From: Symmetrospora coprosmae
Taxonomy: Eukaryota > Basidiomycota > Cystobasidiomycetes > Symmetrosporaceae
Direction of reading: 5' to 3'
Length of the DNA: 64,000 nt
NCBI GenBank assembly: GCA_008802785.1
Contig: VUYT01000003.1
Location: 62,001-126,000, forward strand
A program made the position numbers and the translations under genes. Positions 46,468 through 57,689 of this stretch are shown here, piece after piece. Below the pieces are notes generated by a model. It ran no database searches and was not told the origin of the DNA. It saw only the letters and a list, made by a program, of their open reading frames with translations. Numbering within the stretch: the stretch's first letter is position 1; each line of letters begins with the position of its first letter.

Positions 46468-48793
46468 ATGGGCTACTTTATCCCGTCGTCGCGCAGCCAG
46501 AACCTGCGCTCGTACGCCTATTCGGGGCACGATGGCTCGCTCCTAAGCAAGTACATCCTCACCCCCTACTGGAACAACCTCGTCAAGCTCTTCCCAATGT
46601 CAGTCCAGACCAGAGGAGTCCAGGGCACGCCGCACTTGTCAATGGGCTGGATGCGCATGTGCATACTGTGCAGGAAGATGACCGCTTGCGCTCGTTCCCT
46701 CCTGCTGCGTCGCCTCCGAGAGAGGGTAGGGCGCATGACTGACTTCCTTGCACCGACCCGCCTGTGCCCACTTACGCTTACGTCCAGGTGGTACGCTCCA
46801 AACCTCATTACGCTCTCGGTGCGCTCATACCCGGTCCATAGGCGCTGTGACCGGACCCCGCAGGAAGGACCGTGCGGAGCGCTCTCTCCATGCTGACCCG
46901 CCTTCGGGTCTCTCTCCCTCTCCATTCCGGACGATGCGACGATCGCAGGGCCTGGCATTCGTCTTTGTCAACTTCCTCTCGATGATCTACTATGAGCCCT
47001 CGCTCGCCTGCGCGCCAAAGCCGCTGCACCAGGTGCGCGCACATCCTTCTCTCTCCTCACGTGCAGGCGTACGGGCAAGGCAACAACGCTGACATGGCAT
47101 CGATGCGACGCGCTTCTCTATGCGGCAGGCCGTCGGTGGGCCCTGGGACCCTCTCTTCGACGTCCCCGCCAAAGCCATCGCGGGGAACGTCGCGTCGACG
47201 GTCCAGTCAATTTGGCACGGCTCGACCTTCAACATTGCAAAGACGTCCTGCCCGCCCAGCTGGGTCTTCTTCTCGTGTGTCCATCGCCTTCTATCCGGGT
47301 TCGGCGTGAGCGTACATTCGCATATGTGCTGACGAGATCTCGTCTCCCCTCCCATAGCTGGTCCGCCGGGTTGTTCATCTACCAGAGCCTCGACGCTATC
47401 GACGGCAAGCAGGCCAGACGGACGGGGAGCAGCAGCCCTCTCGGCGAGGTCTTTGATCACGGTGCGTTCCTCTCCCTCGAGCAAAAAAAAACCGTCTGCC
47501 GCTACTAAAGAGCTCGGTCTCTTCTTCGGGCAGGCTGCGACGCCATCAACACCACAGTAAGCCTCCTTCTACCTCAGCTCTGCTGATGGTCGCGAGTGTC
47601 ACGCTAATGCGCATGCACACAGCTCGAGGTCCTCCTCACGGCCGCAGCGCTCAACCTCGGCATGGGCTGGTGGACCGGTGAGCGCTTCCGTACATCTTGA
47701 CAAAGCCAGCGTCCTCGCAATCCCTAATGTTCCGCTCCGCCCCGACAGTCGCATCACAGGTCTTCACACTCGCCAACTTCTACCTCACGACCTGGGAGGA
47801 GTACCACACTGGCGTCCTGTTCCTCTCGTCATTCAGCGGGCCCGTCGAGGGCATCATCATCATTGTCGTCATTTTCTTCCTCACTGGGATGTACGGTAGG
47901 TTGCGCCACACATCTACTGGCACAGCCATCGTCGCGCTATAGCTGAGACGCAGCCTGACTTTCTCCTGTGTGTGCCTGCGGGCGCTCGTCAGGCCCGACC
48001 TTCTGGGACCAGGGGATCCTGACCGTGCTGTCGCTCGACCATCTGCCCCTCGTTGCCCAGCTGCGCATCAAGAATCTGCCTCTGAACGAGTGCTTCCTCG
48101 TCTTTGGCGCCTGCGGCCTCGTGTACAACATTGCCGGGTCGTACACGAACGTCTACAAGGCGGCACGGAAAAAGGGCAAGAGCGTGCTTGAGCCGCTGCT
48201 CGGCTTGCTGCCGTTCGTCGTCAATGCGACCGCTAACGTGCTGTGGCTCAACGCGAGCGACGTCATTCGGACGAAGCACCTCCTTCCGTTCGCCACTTAC
48301 TGGGGTGAGGGTTCCCAACCCAGTCCGCAAGCCCGAACCCCGAACCCAGCCACCCGCTGACACTGACTGACTCGTCCTGCTTCACCGCACGGCCGCCCGT
48401 GCAGGCCTCTCGTTCGCATACCAGGTCGGGCTCCTCATCTGCGCGCACGTCAGCAAGGGCCCGTTTCCCTACGTGCACGTCCTGCTCCTGTGGTCGCTCA
48501 TCGGCGCCCTCGACGCAAACCTCCCCCGCCTCATTCCCGGGCAGCGCTCATTCGTCCACGGAACCGAGGAGCAGGCGCTCGCATTCGTCTATGCGAGCCT
48601 CGCCCTCGCCGGCATCATGTATGTCTTCTTTGTCAGCGACGCCATCAACACGTTCTGCGAGGTCCTCGACATCAACTGCCTCACCATCAAGTGGGGCCCC
48701 GGCTCTCTGCCAAACACAGCCAATGACACTGATATGCTGATTAACGCGTTGGCGCAGATACTATGGCCGACCGAAACCCGAATCGAGCTTTGA
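46468..48793 (+). CDS. CPT1: CDP-alcohol phosphotransferase (cholinephospho-/ethanolaminephosphotransferase)
   Basis: Ten exons encode 473 aa: 46468-46598, 46788-46818, 46949-47032, 47129-47274, 47358-47461, 47534-47556, 47623-47677, 47749-47895, 47993-48304 and 48405-48793. The enzyme makes phosphatidylcholine or phosphatidylethanolamine from diacylglycerol and a CDP-alcohol in ER/Golgi membranes. The CDP-alcohol signature DG-x2-AR-x8-G-x3-D-x3-D is complete: DGKQARRT, then [10 protein letters not shown]. Other family segments are [58 protein letters not shown] and [11 protein letters not shown]. Several transmembrane helices follow to the end. Choline and ethanolamine specificity cannot be told apart. 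One exon has just 23 nt, encoding part of the active-site loop. Confidence 0.94.
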
Positions 48794-49352
48794 GACCGAG
48801 CCAGAGATCCCAGACAGGGCAGAGACAGAAAAGAAGGCGACAGCGTCGGGGAACCTGCGGCAGCGGGGAGCGGCACTTCGCGCTTGAGGGCGCATCGCCG
48901 CAGCTGCATCATGGCTGGCTTGCGAATCCCTGTCCGACTCGCCTTCGCCCTTCGCTCGCCGGCGCAGGCCACGAGAAGGGCCAGCATTGCATTATGCATC
49001 CTTCCCATTCAATCCAATACACGCATCTCGCTGCGCTTGCCCTGCTGCATACACCAAACAAGATGCACGATTGTCTATTAGAAGTAGAGTTGAATGAAGC
49101 AGGGGTGCATACACAAAGCGAAGCCGGCATTCGGCCTGGGCATCCCTTGCGCTTGCTGCCCCGCGGGTACGGCACCGAGGATGGGCTCTGGGAGGCACCG
49201 CGGCGCAGAAGCCTGCTGATGTTCGAGCTTGCGCCCTGGTTCTCGCGCGCTACGCGCGGCCTGCCTGCTCCACCGACAGCCAAGGCCACGGCCGAGGCCT
49301 GAGGCGATGTGCGCTCCTTCGCTCGCAGCGGCACGGGCGCAGGCGTATCCGT
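48794..49352. other. Intergenic region between converging genes
   Basis: This lies between the 3' ends of CPT1 and GOS1. Only short motif-less frames are present, so it is mainly 3' untranslated sequence. Confidence 0.45.
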
Positions 49353-50377
49353 TCAGCCAAAGACATACCACAGGAGAATGAGGGTGCAGATACCCGTGAC
49401 GCTCGAGAGGATGAATGTCTCTCTTCGTCTGCGCGAGTTGATCATGGAGAGGAGCGAGTTGATGCCTGGCACTTGTGCTGTCAGGGTTATTCACATACCA
49501 TGAAGAAAACAATGGTCAACTGTCCTGGACACGAGCACGATGAGGCGCGGGAGCACAAAGCGCGAGCATGTGCCCGTGAGATGGCGCTTGGGAATGCACC
49601 CACAGATGACGCCCTTCATGCGCGAGTTTACGCCTCCGAGCATTCCGCGCTGCTGGGCAAACTCGTACCGTGTCGCATAGGCCTGCTCGAGGACCTGGTC
49701 CGTCATTCTGTTGCTCTCGTCGATGCGGCTGCGCTCGCCGAGGAGCATGTCGGTGTCGCTCTGCCCTTCCTGTCGCTGCTTGAAGCTGCTGATCTCGGCG
49801 CGCACGCTGCCGAGCAGGTTGGAGCGCTTCTCGGCCTCGCGGATCTGCGCAGTTGTCCGCCGCGCGTCGCGTGCGTAGTCGGTCAGGATCTCGCGGTGCC
49901 GCGTGAGGGTGTGCGACATTGCCGAGGTGGACGAGGTCCCGCGCGTGTCGAGGATGACGGTCATTTCGTCGACGGCTTTGCCGAGCTGTGGACGAGCAGC
50001 AAGGGGTGGGGCGGGGCCGCGTCGAAGATGACGACGACAACCGATGCAGAGCAACGGCGCACAATCCATCAGTTATGGCTGTCCTCTTGGAGGCGGGCCC
50101 ACACGTCCGCCCACGCGTGAGGGATCCAGCATCCCCCCGCCCGCCCGCCCGGCCCCACCTTCTCGAGCATATCATTGATCTCGCTCTCGAGCTGCCTTCC
50201 CTCCTCGGACGACGACGCCATCTGTGCCTCTGTCGCCTTTGAATTGCTCGCATAGTATCCCGTGCTGAGCTGGTTGGCGTGCTTCGAGTAGGCAGAGATG
50301 CGCTGGTCGAGCTCGTTCTCGAGGTTGCGCACCGAGCGGCGCAGGGAGTCCCAGTCGGCGGACGGTGCGGTCGTCAT
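49353..50377 (-). CDS. GOS1: Golgi Qb-SNARE GOS1 (GS28)
   Basis: Three exons (50377-50159, 49985-49604, 49477-49353) encode 241 aa. GOS1 is a tail-anchored SNARE for transport within and to the Golgi. The N-terminus has the family start WDSLRRSVRNLENELDQRIS and AYSKHANQLS. A long helical part follows (RHREILTDYARDARRTTAQI), then the SNARE helix DMLLGERSRIDESNRMTDQV, EFAQQRGMLGGVNSRM, and VPGINSLLSMINSRRRRET before one transmembrane anchor ending WYVFG. The intron between exons 2 and 3 uses a GTGGGT donor and restores the conserved GVISQVPGIN join. Divergent from the carboxylesterase gene. Confidence 0.93.
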
Positions 50378-50783
50378 TGCAGCCGTGTGTCTCTCTGCTA
50401 TGCTATGCTCTGTGCTAGATGGTGCTGACTATTGACGTTGTGAGCGTGTGCAGGAGGGAGAGAGGGTCGTGCCTTGCCTTGCCTTGCCATCTTGCCCAGA
50501 GACCGATATGAGGCCAGCGTCTATCGCCGTATAGCATAGCAGAGATGTGCATGGCGACGTGCACGGATAGGATGGGATGGTCGGCTACGCTGATGCACAC
50601 CCTGCAGGGTTGCCCGTCGGTCGATGCGGACAGAATGCTTGCATCTGTCTGATATATGTGGATCGTCATCGACCTCGACCTCGACATGACCCTGGACCGG
50701 GACCGACGCTCTCTCCTCTCCTCTGCTCTGCTCTGCCTTGGCTCCATTCGCACACTGACATCTGACTCCCACTGACTGCCATA
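50378..50783. other. Divergent promoter with several pentamer repeats
   Basis: Between GOS1 and the carboxylesterase are GCTATG units (50398-50416), CCTTG units (50473-50489), and CTCTG/CTCTC units (50711-50733). These five-base repeats resemble those at other promoters in the window. No gene was seen. Confidence 0.6.
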
Positions 50784-52649
50784 ATGAGCACCTCCGTCTT
50801 CCATCACCCGTCTCTCGGCGCCATCAGAGGCCTGTTGACCGCCGCCTCACCGTCAGAAAGCACGGGACGTCCCTTTCTTCAGCTGCTGAACCTGCCCTAT
50901 GGCCGCATACCGCGGCGCTTTGCCCGCTCAGAGCTGCTCGAGAGGCTCACTAGTGGAGATGGCACGTCCGCGGCAGCATCGCCCTACGACGCAACGCGCT
51001 GGCCCCCAGCCTCGGTCCAGCCGGAGGATGCCCCTAGAATGGACGGGCAAGCGATTCAAATCCCCATGGACAGCCTGGACGGGTACGAAGAGGAGCAGAG
51101 CGAGGACTGCCTCCGCCTGAGCATCACCCTCCCGGACGCCTCAGACCGCACATCGTCATCGCCAAAGCTCCCCGTCCTGGTCTTTATGCACGGTGGCGCT
51201 TTCTTCCTTGGCGCAGGGACACGCCCGTACTACTCGCCTCTGCGCTTACTTGAGCAGATCCGCGACACCTCTCCGCCGGGCATCATCTTTGTCGCCCTGC
51301 AGTACCGCCTCGGCGCATGCGGCTTCTTCCACTGTCCCTCGGCAGGAGGACTCGTCCCGCCCAACAACGGTCTACACGACCAACGCCTCGCCCTGCGCTG
51401 GTTGCAGCGCCATCTGCCCGGCTTTGGCGGAGACGTCGACAACATGACGCTCCTGGGCCAGAGCGCGGGCGCCGAGAGCATTGCCCTCCATAATCTCGGT
51501 CCGGATCTCGACACGGAAGCAGGAGACGGGGGACGTTGCTGGGCGCGCAGCATTGCGCTCTCCGGCAGCCTCGTCACCATGCCCAGCTGCACGCCGCAGG
51601 AGCACGAGCGCAACTTCCGCAAGAATGCAGAGAAGCTCGGGATTGCCGTCTCGGGGACCGAAACCGAGGGCAAAGGGGCGGCCGAGCGCAATGGGGCGAA
51701 CATTGCACGCGAGATGGCCGACGTCGATGTGGCGCACATTAGAGAGCTGGGCTACGTGGGCGCGCCGTGCTCGAGCTCCGAGATACTGCCCTTCGAGCGG
51801 CCGACCATGGCTCTCTCGCGCAGACGGGCGCCGACCTCGCCCAAGCTGCAGAGTCAGATTGTGTCGAGCACGTCGTTCGATGGAGGGATATCGTGAGTGG
51901 GCTGCTCTTGGCCTTAATGCCTGGATGGCGGACTGATTGCTGCTCGGTCCAGATACAATATGATGATCAACGACGCATCGCGCAAGGGGCACGCAAAAGC
52001 CTTTTGCTCCATAGCGTTGGACGTGCTGTCAAAGGATGATGCGCACGAGCTGCTGGACATCTATGGGATGGCGGCCGGCGACAGCGGCGATGCCGGCGTG
52101 GGGAAGGACAAAGACGCGGTCGCACTGGAGAAGATCTGCCAATTCGAGTCCGACATTGGCTTCTTCGCCGCGTCTCTCTCTCTCGCCGAGGGTGCAGCGT
52201 CGAGCCCGAGGGCGAGCGCGGGTGCATGGCAGGGCCAAACGTTCCTGTGCATCTTTGAGCTGGGCGTCCCCTTTCTAGGTCCGCTGTCCGAGCTCCCGGA
52301 CCGCCCTCAGGGGCACGCCGTGCACACGTGGGACATTGTCGCCCTGCTCGGCGCGTACGAGGATCGTCCGGAACTGTCGGGCGAGGCGAGGGAGATCGTA
52401 CGCGACTGGAGACAGCGCGTGCTCAATTACGTCGTCAGTGGGCAACCGCCCTGGCCGGCTTGGACGAGCGATGACGGTCTGGCGCTGGTCGTGGGCAGTC
52501 AGGGGTGCACCGTCCAGCGCTTCGAGGAGTATGCGGGACCGGGAACGAGGAGGGGCAGGTTGCTCGCACTTGCTGAGAGATTGGGCGAAGACGGGAGGGA
52601 CGTGCTTTGGGAGCAGGTGTGCAGGCGATTTCTAATGGAGGGAAAGTGA
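50784..52649 (+). CDS. Type-B carboxylesterase family protein
   Basis: Two exons (50784-51892, 51953-52649) give 601 aa. The family hydrolyses carboxylic esters with an alpha/beta-hydrolase fold. Motifs are LNLPYGRIPRRF, EDCLRLSITLP, PVLVFMHGGAFFLGAG (oxyanion hole), ALQYRLGACGFF, and the nucleophile elbow TLLGQSAGAES. ICQFESDIGFFA and FELGVPFLG follow in the last third, and HTWDIV may supply the catalytic His. There is no signal peptide, unlike many secreted family members, so the enzyme is likely intracellular. The substrate is unknown. The first exon is unusually long, with only one intron. Confidence 0.88.
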
Positions 52650-53244
52650 TGGGTCAGAAGGAGAGGCAGATCCATGACTGCAGTTGCCATCAAGGCGTCT
52701 CGCTCTTCGTTGGCCAGTCATTCCTCTATGTGACGCAGTACAAGAGAGAGAGGGGGTCAAAGGAGGCAGGACGCGCCTCACCGCACGACATCAAGCCGCG
52801 CGACGGGCTTTGTCCTCCTAGCTATAATGACAGTGTTCCTTGCGCACGACATCAAAGCAGTCAATACCCGACGGCGCGCGACCTATGAGGAGGTGGGAAA
52901 AGAAAAATTGGTGCGGACTAGCCGTCTAAACAGTATGGTGTGGCGATGGGCGGGCTCGCCGATGCAATGCAGCACCTGAGGTTTCAGCAGCAAGTCAGCC
53001 TTGTGGACTTGGCATGGAGGAGGTATAGGGGAAACGCAGACCTACCGACTCCCCCGCACGCTAGCAGCAGAAACCTCCAAAAACAAATTCCGTCCCCGGG
53101 TCGTCCCATGCGCTCGTCTCGTCGCCTCTTCGTGAATGGCTGCCCCGTAACCCGTCAAAGCAGGTGGCGGCCGGTGTACTGCGCCGCTGCCCGTCATCTC
53201 GCACTCGCGCTCGCACTCGCACTCGCGCTCGCCCTCGCACGACA
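52650..53244. other. Intergenic region between converging hydrolase genes
   Basis: About 600 bases of 3' flanks, with a (GA)n-like stretch near 52745-52755 and CTCGCACTCGC-type repeats towards 53240. No gene was seen. Confidence 0.45.
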
Positions 53245-55260
53245 TCACCGCCGCCTCGCAGCGCCGACCCTGCTGCCGGCCGTCTGGCGGAGCGCCTCGC
53301 GGGCAATGAGGGCGGGGTCTCGGCGCTGCATGACAGTCTCGCCCTGCATGGGGTTCGGAGCGAGCACATCGCGCGCAGCGAGGATGGCGCCCGTGCCTGG
53401 TGTAGCAGGCGCGGAAGCTGGGCCGGGGACGAACGAGCGCTTGACGTTGACGGAGCCTGCTCCTGCCTGCTGCTGCTGGCGGCCGGCGAGCATGGCGGTG
53501 AGCGAGAGCGAGCGGTGCGTGATGCCAGAGGAGCGCTTGGCCCTGAGCTTGAGCTTGCGCGCCTTCTTGCCCGAGCTCGACTTGCATCGCGACGACGACT
53601 TGGGGTTGGTCTTTGTGCCCGTGGACGCCTTGGTCGACTCTGAGTCGGTCTTGCTCGAAGAGTCGGACTTGTCGGAGGACGAGGTGGAGGTGCTCTCGTG
53701 GTCGGCGCTCGACACGTCAATGTCACTGCTCGAGCCCTTGTCCGACGAGGACGAGCTGCCACTGCCGCTGCCCTTGCCAGAGTTGCTGAGGAACCACTTG
53801 AGGAGCTCTGCATTGAACGGCTGTGTCGAAAGGGCCGAGTGATCGGCTTTGAGGATGCTGAGCTTTGCATTGCCATCGCCTGCCTTGGCGAGCGCATCCT
53901 GTGTCCGCTTGGGCGAGTCCGTCCCCGCCGTGCTGTCCCACTCGCCGGCAAATTGCCACACGGGGACGGACGCCATGTTGCTCAGCTTGTCAAAGACCGA
54001 GTCGGCCTTTTGCTGCGAGAGCGTCCCGTCCCCTGCCGCTTCGGCGCCGCCCGCAGAGGGGGCAATCGATGCCCAGGTCTGTCCCGACAGGAACGGAAGA
54101 GAAGAGGGTCAGCAGTGCTCGCGCGACGTGCAGTGACGACGGAGAGAGCACACCTCTGGGTTGGCGACGCCGTTCCTGAAGCAGCCGCGTGCGCCCATGC
54201 TGTAGCCGCCCAGGTGGATGCCGTGGGGGTCAATGTGCTCGCCGTGCTTGCTCAGGACGTCTTTGAGGACCTTTTGGACATTTTCGGGCATCCAGTGGCG
54301 GATTTCCTGGCCTCCGACATTCTTTGGCGAGATGGGAATGATGGTGATGAATCTAGGACAGTGTGGTGTCATGGGTCAGCCATGCCAGACACCGAGATGG
54401 GTGAAAGGAAGCGGAGTGGGCTCACTGCTCGGCGGCCATGGTCTGAGCCTCGCCCTTATTGCCAGAGTAGTACTGGTTGATGAGCTTGCCCACGCCGTCG
54501 TAGCCGGACTGCAACGACGGGCATATGAATGTCTAGTCAGCGTCCAATGATCTTGCATCTCGCGTGGGGTGATGGATAGGAGGGACGGGCGGTTGCAGCC
54601 TGGCTGCAGACACGCAAAGCCGCAGGGTGCAGCCGGTAGGAGAGAGAGTGCGTGTGCCCGGTTGGACCGTGGACGATGCCAAAGCGCGGTTTCCCCTGCC
54701 TGGCTTTTGTCCGTCCCGGTTTGGCCTCTCCTCTCCCCTACTGCCTTGCCGCGTCCTTGGGCCGCCTGCTCGGCACTCTGCGTGCGTGCACTCCGGGCTG
54801 TTCGAGGAAGCACAAGCCGTCAAGCAAGCAATGCTGCAAGGGGTGTTTGAGCTGTGTGCTTGCTTGCTTGCTTGCCCTGCTTGCCACCTGTCGTGCACGG
54901 TTCCTCCCTTCCCCGCCTCCGTTCTCCGTCTCCCCGTCGCGTCCGTTCCGACGCCCTTCTCGACTCCAGAGCCGCTCGCAAACTCGGCACAGCAGAAAGG
55001 GGACGCACCAGTTCTTTGACCCTGCTGGCGTCACCGCGTGCTCCCGACCCGCTGAGGAACATGATGGCGGGCAGCTTCCCGCTCGCATTGTCGGGGACGT
55101 TGACGCAGTACGGGTAGTATGTGCCGAGCGAGGTGCTGCATTCCAAGGCGGCGCGTGCGGGCGAGGCGCAGGCGGCGCACATGGCCAGGAGGGCGATCAA
55201 CGAGGCGCGGGCGGACCAGCCGGCGCGCGTGGATGATGATGGTGATGTAGATGAGGACAT
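53245..55260 (-). CDS. Secreted alpha/beta-hydrolase (esterase) with a long Ser/Lys-rich tail
   Basis: Four exons (55260-55009, 54508-54426, 54352-54154, 54078-53245) encode 455 aa. A signal peptide spans about residues 1-38 (ARASLIALLAMCAACASPAR). The mature part resembles secreted PHB-depolymerase/feruloyl-type esterases: YYPYCVNVPDNASGKLPAIM, FLSGSGARGD, QFITIIPISPK, the nucleophile elbow GGYSMGARGCFRN, WASIAPSAGG, VWQFAGEWDS with a probable acid, and KADHSAL with a probable His. After the catalytic domain comes a 160-residue tail: a Ser/Asp/Gly linker, then a Lys/Arg-rich block KKARKLKLRAKR. The tail has no family parallel that I know of. Intron 1 is 500 nt and contains CTTG-type repeats. 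Confidence 0.82.
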
Positions 55261-55843
55261 TCTGCTGTTGTTATCGATGCTGATGCTGTCGTCCGTTGAT
55301 GGATGGATGGATGCGAGGATGCGTTTCGAGGGTGGGTGGCTGGGCGCGCGTCGTTCGGACTGACTGATTGAACTGAAAACGACAGAGAGAGAGAGAAGGT
55401 GGACAATCCTGTTGTCGACTGTGTGTGTGAGATATGCGATACGATAAATGACGGAGACGAAGCGGTGAGAAGGAGAGAGGCCTGACAATGCCCCTCCAAA
55501 GGGGATCCATCCATCCAGACAGACAGAGCAGCCCGTGCGCGATCGACGAGGCGGTCAGAGAGCATGCCAGGGGAGGGAGGGAGGAATGCGGCTGACAGGG
55601 GGAGAAGGAGCTCACATAGAACAGGATGTAGGATGCTGTATGGTGCCATGCCAATATCATGTTAACGTTGCTATGGCCCGTCCTGTCCTGTCCTGTCCTG
55701 TCCTGTCCTGTTCCTCGATGGTCGCGTTCATGCAGAGAGCGGAGCGGAGCTTGCATGGCATCCACAGCGAGCTCACACACATGAATTGTGAACAGCAAAG
55801 GACAGTACATGTACACCAGGTACACAGTGCCATCATACAGTCA
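55261..55843. other. Upstream region of the secreted hydrolase, with a pentamer repeat
   Basis: This contains the hydrolase promoter and the 3' end of the dehydrogenase gene. A (TCCTG)n array lies at 55680-55711. No gene was seen. Confidence 0.5.
55680..55711. repeat. Pentanucleotide repeat (TCCTG)n
   Basis: Six perfect units. It lies about 420 bases upstream of the hydrolase start, further than the other pentamer arrays lie from their genes. Confidence 0.95.
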
Positions 55844-56944
55844 TCATACATTGGGCTTGACAACGACATTGAGGAAACCACCGGGCCTATTCGCCACGCA
55901 CTCGACGGCGTCGTTGATGTCATCCAGCTTGAAGACCCGGCCCTCGTACTTGGACAGGTCGATGACCCCGGCGGCCATGAGTGCAATCATCTCGTCGGCC
56001 TCGGCGTCTGAGAACCAGAAAGAGCCGAGGACGGAAACCTCTCGCTCCATCATCTCCGTGTAGGTCCCGCCCAGCTCTCCCTGCGCTCCACCCGCGGCGA
56101 GTACCGCCATTCCCCCCTTCTTGACGGCTCCAGCCACCAGTTTGCCCGTCTCGTTGGCGTCTCCTCCCACTCCCAAACAGTCGTACAGGGCGTCAACACC
56201 GAGACCGTCTGTCTGATCCAGTATCCACTGCACAAGATCGCCCTCCTCCTCCGAGGATCGTGTCACAACACGCGGGGAAATGTCAGAGATCTCCTTGAGC
56301 CTGTCGGGGTTCCTCCCGATTCCGAGAATCTTGATGGCTCCGAGGCCCAGCGCAATGAGGGTGGCAGACGCCCCTAGGGTTCCAGTGACACCGTTGATGA
56401 GGAGCGTCTTTCCGGCGGCGACACCACCCTTTTTGAGTGCACCGAACGAGGTGCCAATGTAGCCGAATCGAGCGGCCAGAGGGAGCGAGATTGACTCGGG
56501 TACCTTGGCGCACTTGACGTCGGGCGAGAGGAGATACTGGGAAAGGCCGCCGACGGGGTACCAGTCCAGCGTCCTTCAACCAGACTCGGACTGGGTAAAG
56601 TAGCCTCGAAGGCACGAGTTGAGGCAGACGTCGGGTCGCCCCCGTCTGCACTGGTGGCAGGTTCCGCAGGTCAGGTGAGGGTTGACGTAGACTCGGTCGC
56701 CAATCTCGAGGTTCTGGACGTGCTCTCCGAGTGCCTCGATGGTTCCTGAAACATCGAGCCCAAAGACAGCAGGGAGGGGCTGGAGCCAGAAACCTTCGAC
56801 CGAGTTTCGAAGCAGGTTGGCAGTGTTGGGAACGAGACTGCATGCCTCGACCTTGACGAGAACGTCGCGGGGGCCGGGGATTGGCTTGTCTGCCTCTCCA
56901 ACCTGCAAGGGCTTTCCAACCTCCACGAGACGGGCGACGCGCAT
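55844..56944 (-). CDS. Zinc-type alcohol dehydrogenase family protein with one in-frame TGA
   Basis: One frame of 367 codons without introns, interrupted by a single TGA at 56578-56576 (codon 123). N-terminal part: MRVARLVEVGKPLQVGEAD, VFGLDVSGTIEALG, and the structural-zinc segment CGTCHQCRRGRPDVC. The frame carries on after the TGA with DWYPVGGLSQYLLSPD, GVTGTLGASATLIALGLGA (Rossmann nucleotide site), DALYDCLGVGG, and the end FLNVVVKPNV. The stop falls inside a conserved segment (LRGYF before, WYPVGG after). A 42-nt intron (GTGCCT...GAAG) that removes the stop is possible but would also remove the conserved LRGYF. So the gene may be recently inactivated, read through, or affected by a base error. 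An upstream one-codon exon (ATG then GTGAGT near 57022) could add four residues. Confidence 0.8.
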
Positions 56945-57689
56945 ATGGTCCGGCTGGAGGAGGAGACTGCGCGTCAGGATCGCCAGGACATGGCCAAGCG
57001 GACCATCTACGCGATACTCACCATGGTCTGGTGGTGGAGTTGGCGGTGTGGGGCAGGAGGGCAAGGGCGAAGTTGATGTGAAGGAGGAGATGTGAAGCAA
57101 AGAAAGCCGTGTTAGACCGCTGGACTGGAGGAGAGTGAGTCCCAGGGGTCACGTACATGTCAGTGAGGAATAGTGCTTGGGCCCCAACCACAACGACGAG
57201 CCGCGCCAGAGAGTTGTAACGTAATGGCGACAACGTTCATGCCCTCATCACCAGTCAACCGGATCTGTCAGGGGACAGTTTCAACATCAGTCAGCGGGCC
57301 ACCCGTGCTCGCACGCGCGCTTCTATATGCGCGCCTTGCTCAAATTTCAGCTCGCGCATCGCTTATCAAGCAGCTGTCCGCTTACCGTACTGACGTCATT
57401 GAATTGCTTGACGCTTCAGAGGCATCGATTTCTCTGATTACAATGAAATGATGACAGCCAGGCCAGGCTATGATAGCCGTCAGGTACCGGTGACAGCTAG
57501 CCCGGCCGGCCTGTCTTGTATCCATGGGATGTACAGACAACCGTCGTGTACCACCTACTTGCAGGATCTTTTCCACCCTACCCTCCCTGCCTTTCCCTCA
57601 TTTTCCATCCATCCATCCCTCACTGTTCTGTTCTAGCCTTGGCCTGGCTGGCTGGCCTGATCCACACGTCGCTCGTCCATCCGTGCGCA
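56945..57689. other. Divergent promoter region
   Basis: Shared upstream region of the dehydrogenase and the HhH-GPD glycosylase. The dehydrogenase side holds an ATG followed by a GTGAGT donor near 57022, a possible leader exon. CATCC units lie near 57607-57620, upstream of the plus-strand start. No other gene was seen. Confidence 0.45.

Noticed and set aside
48909-49334. 141-codon minus-strand ORF between CPT1 and GOS1
   Set aside because: Composition is Ser/Arg/Pro-biased without hydrophobic core or motif, and it sits in 3' flanks.
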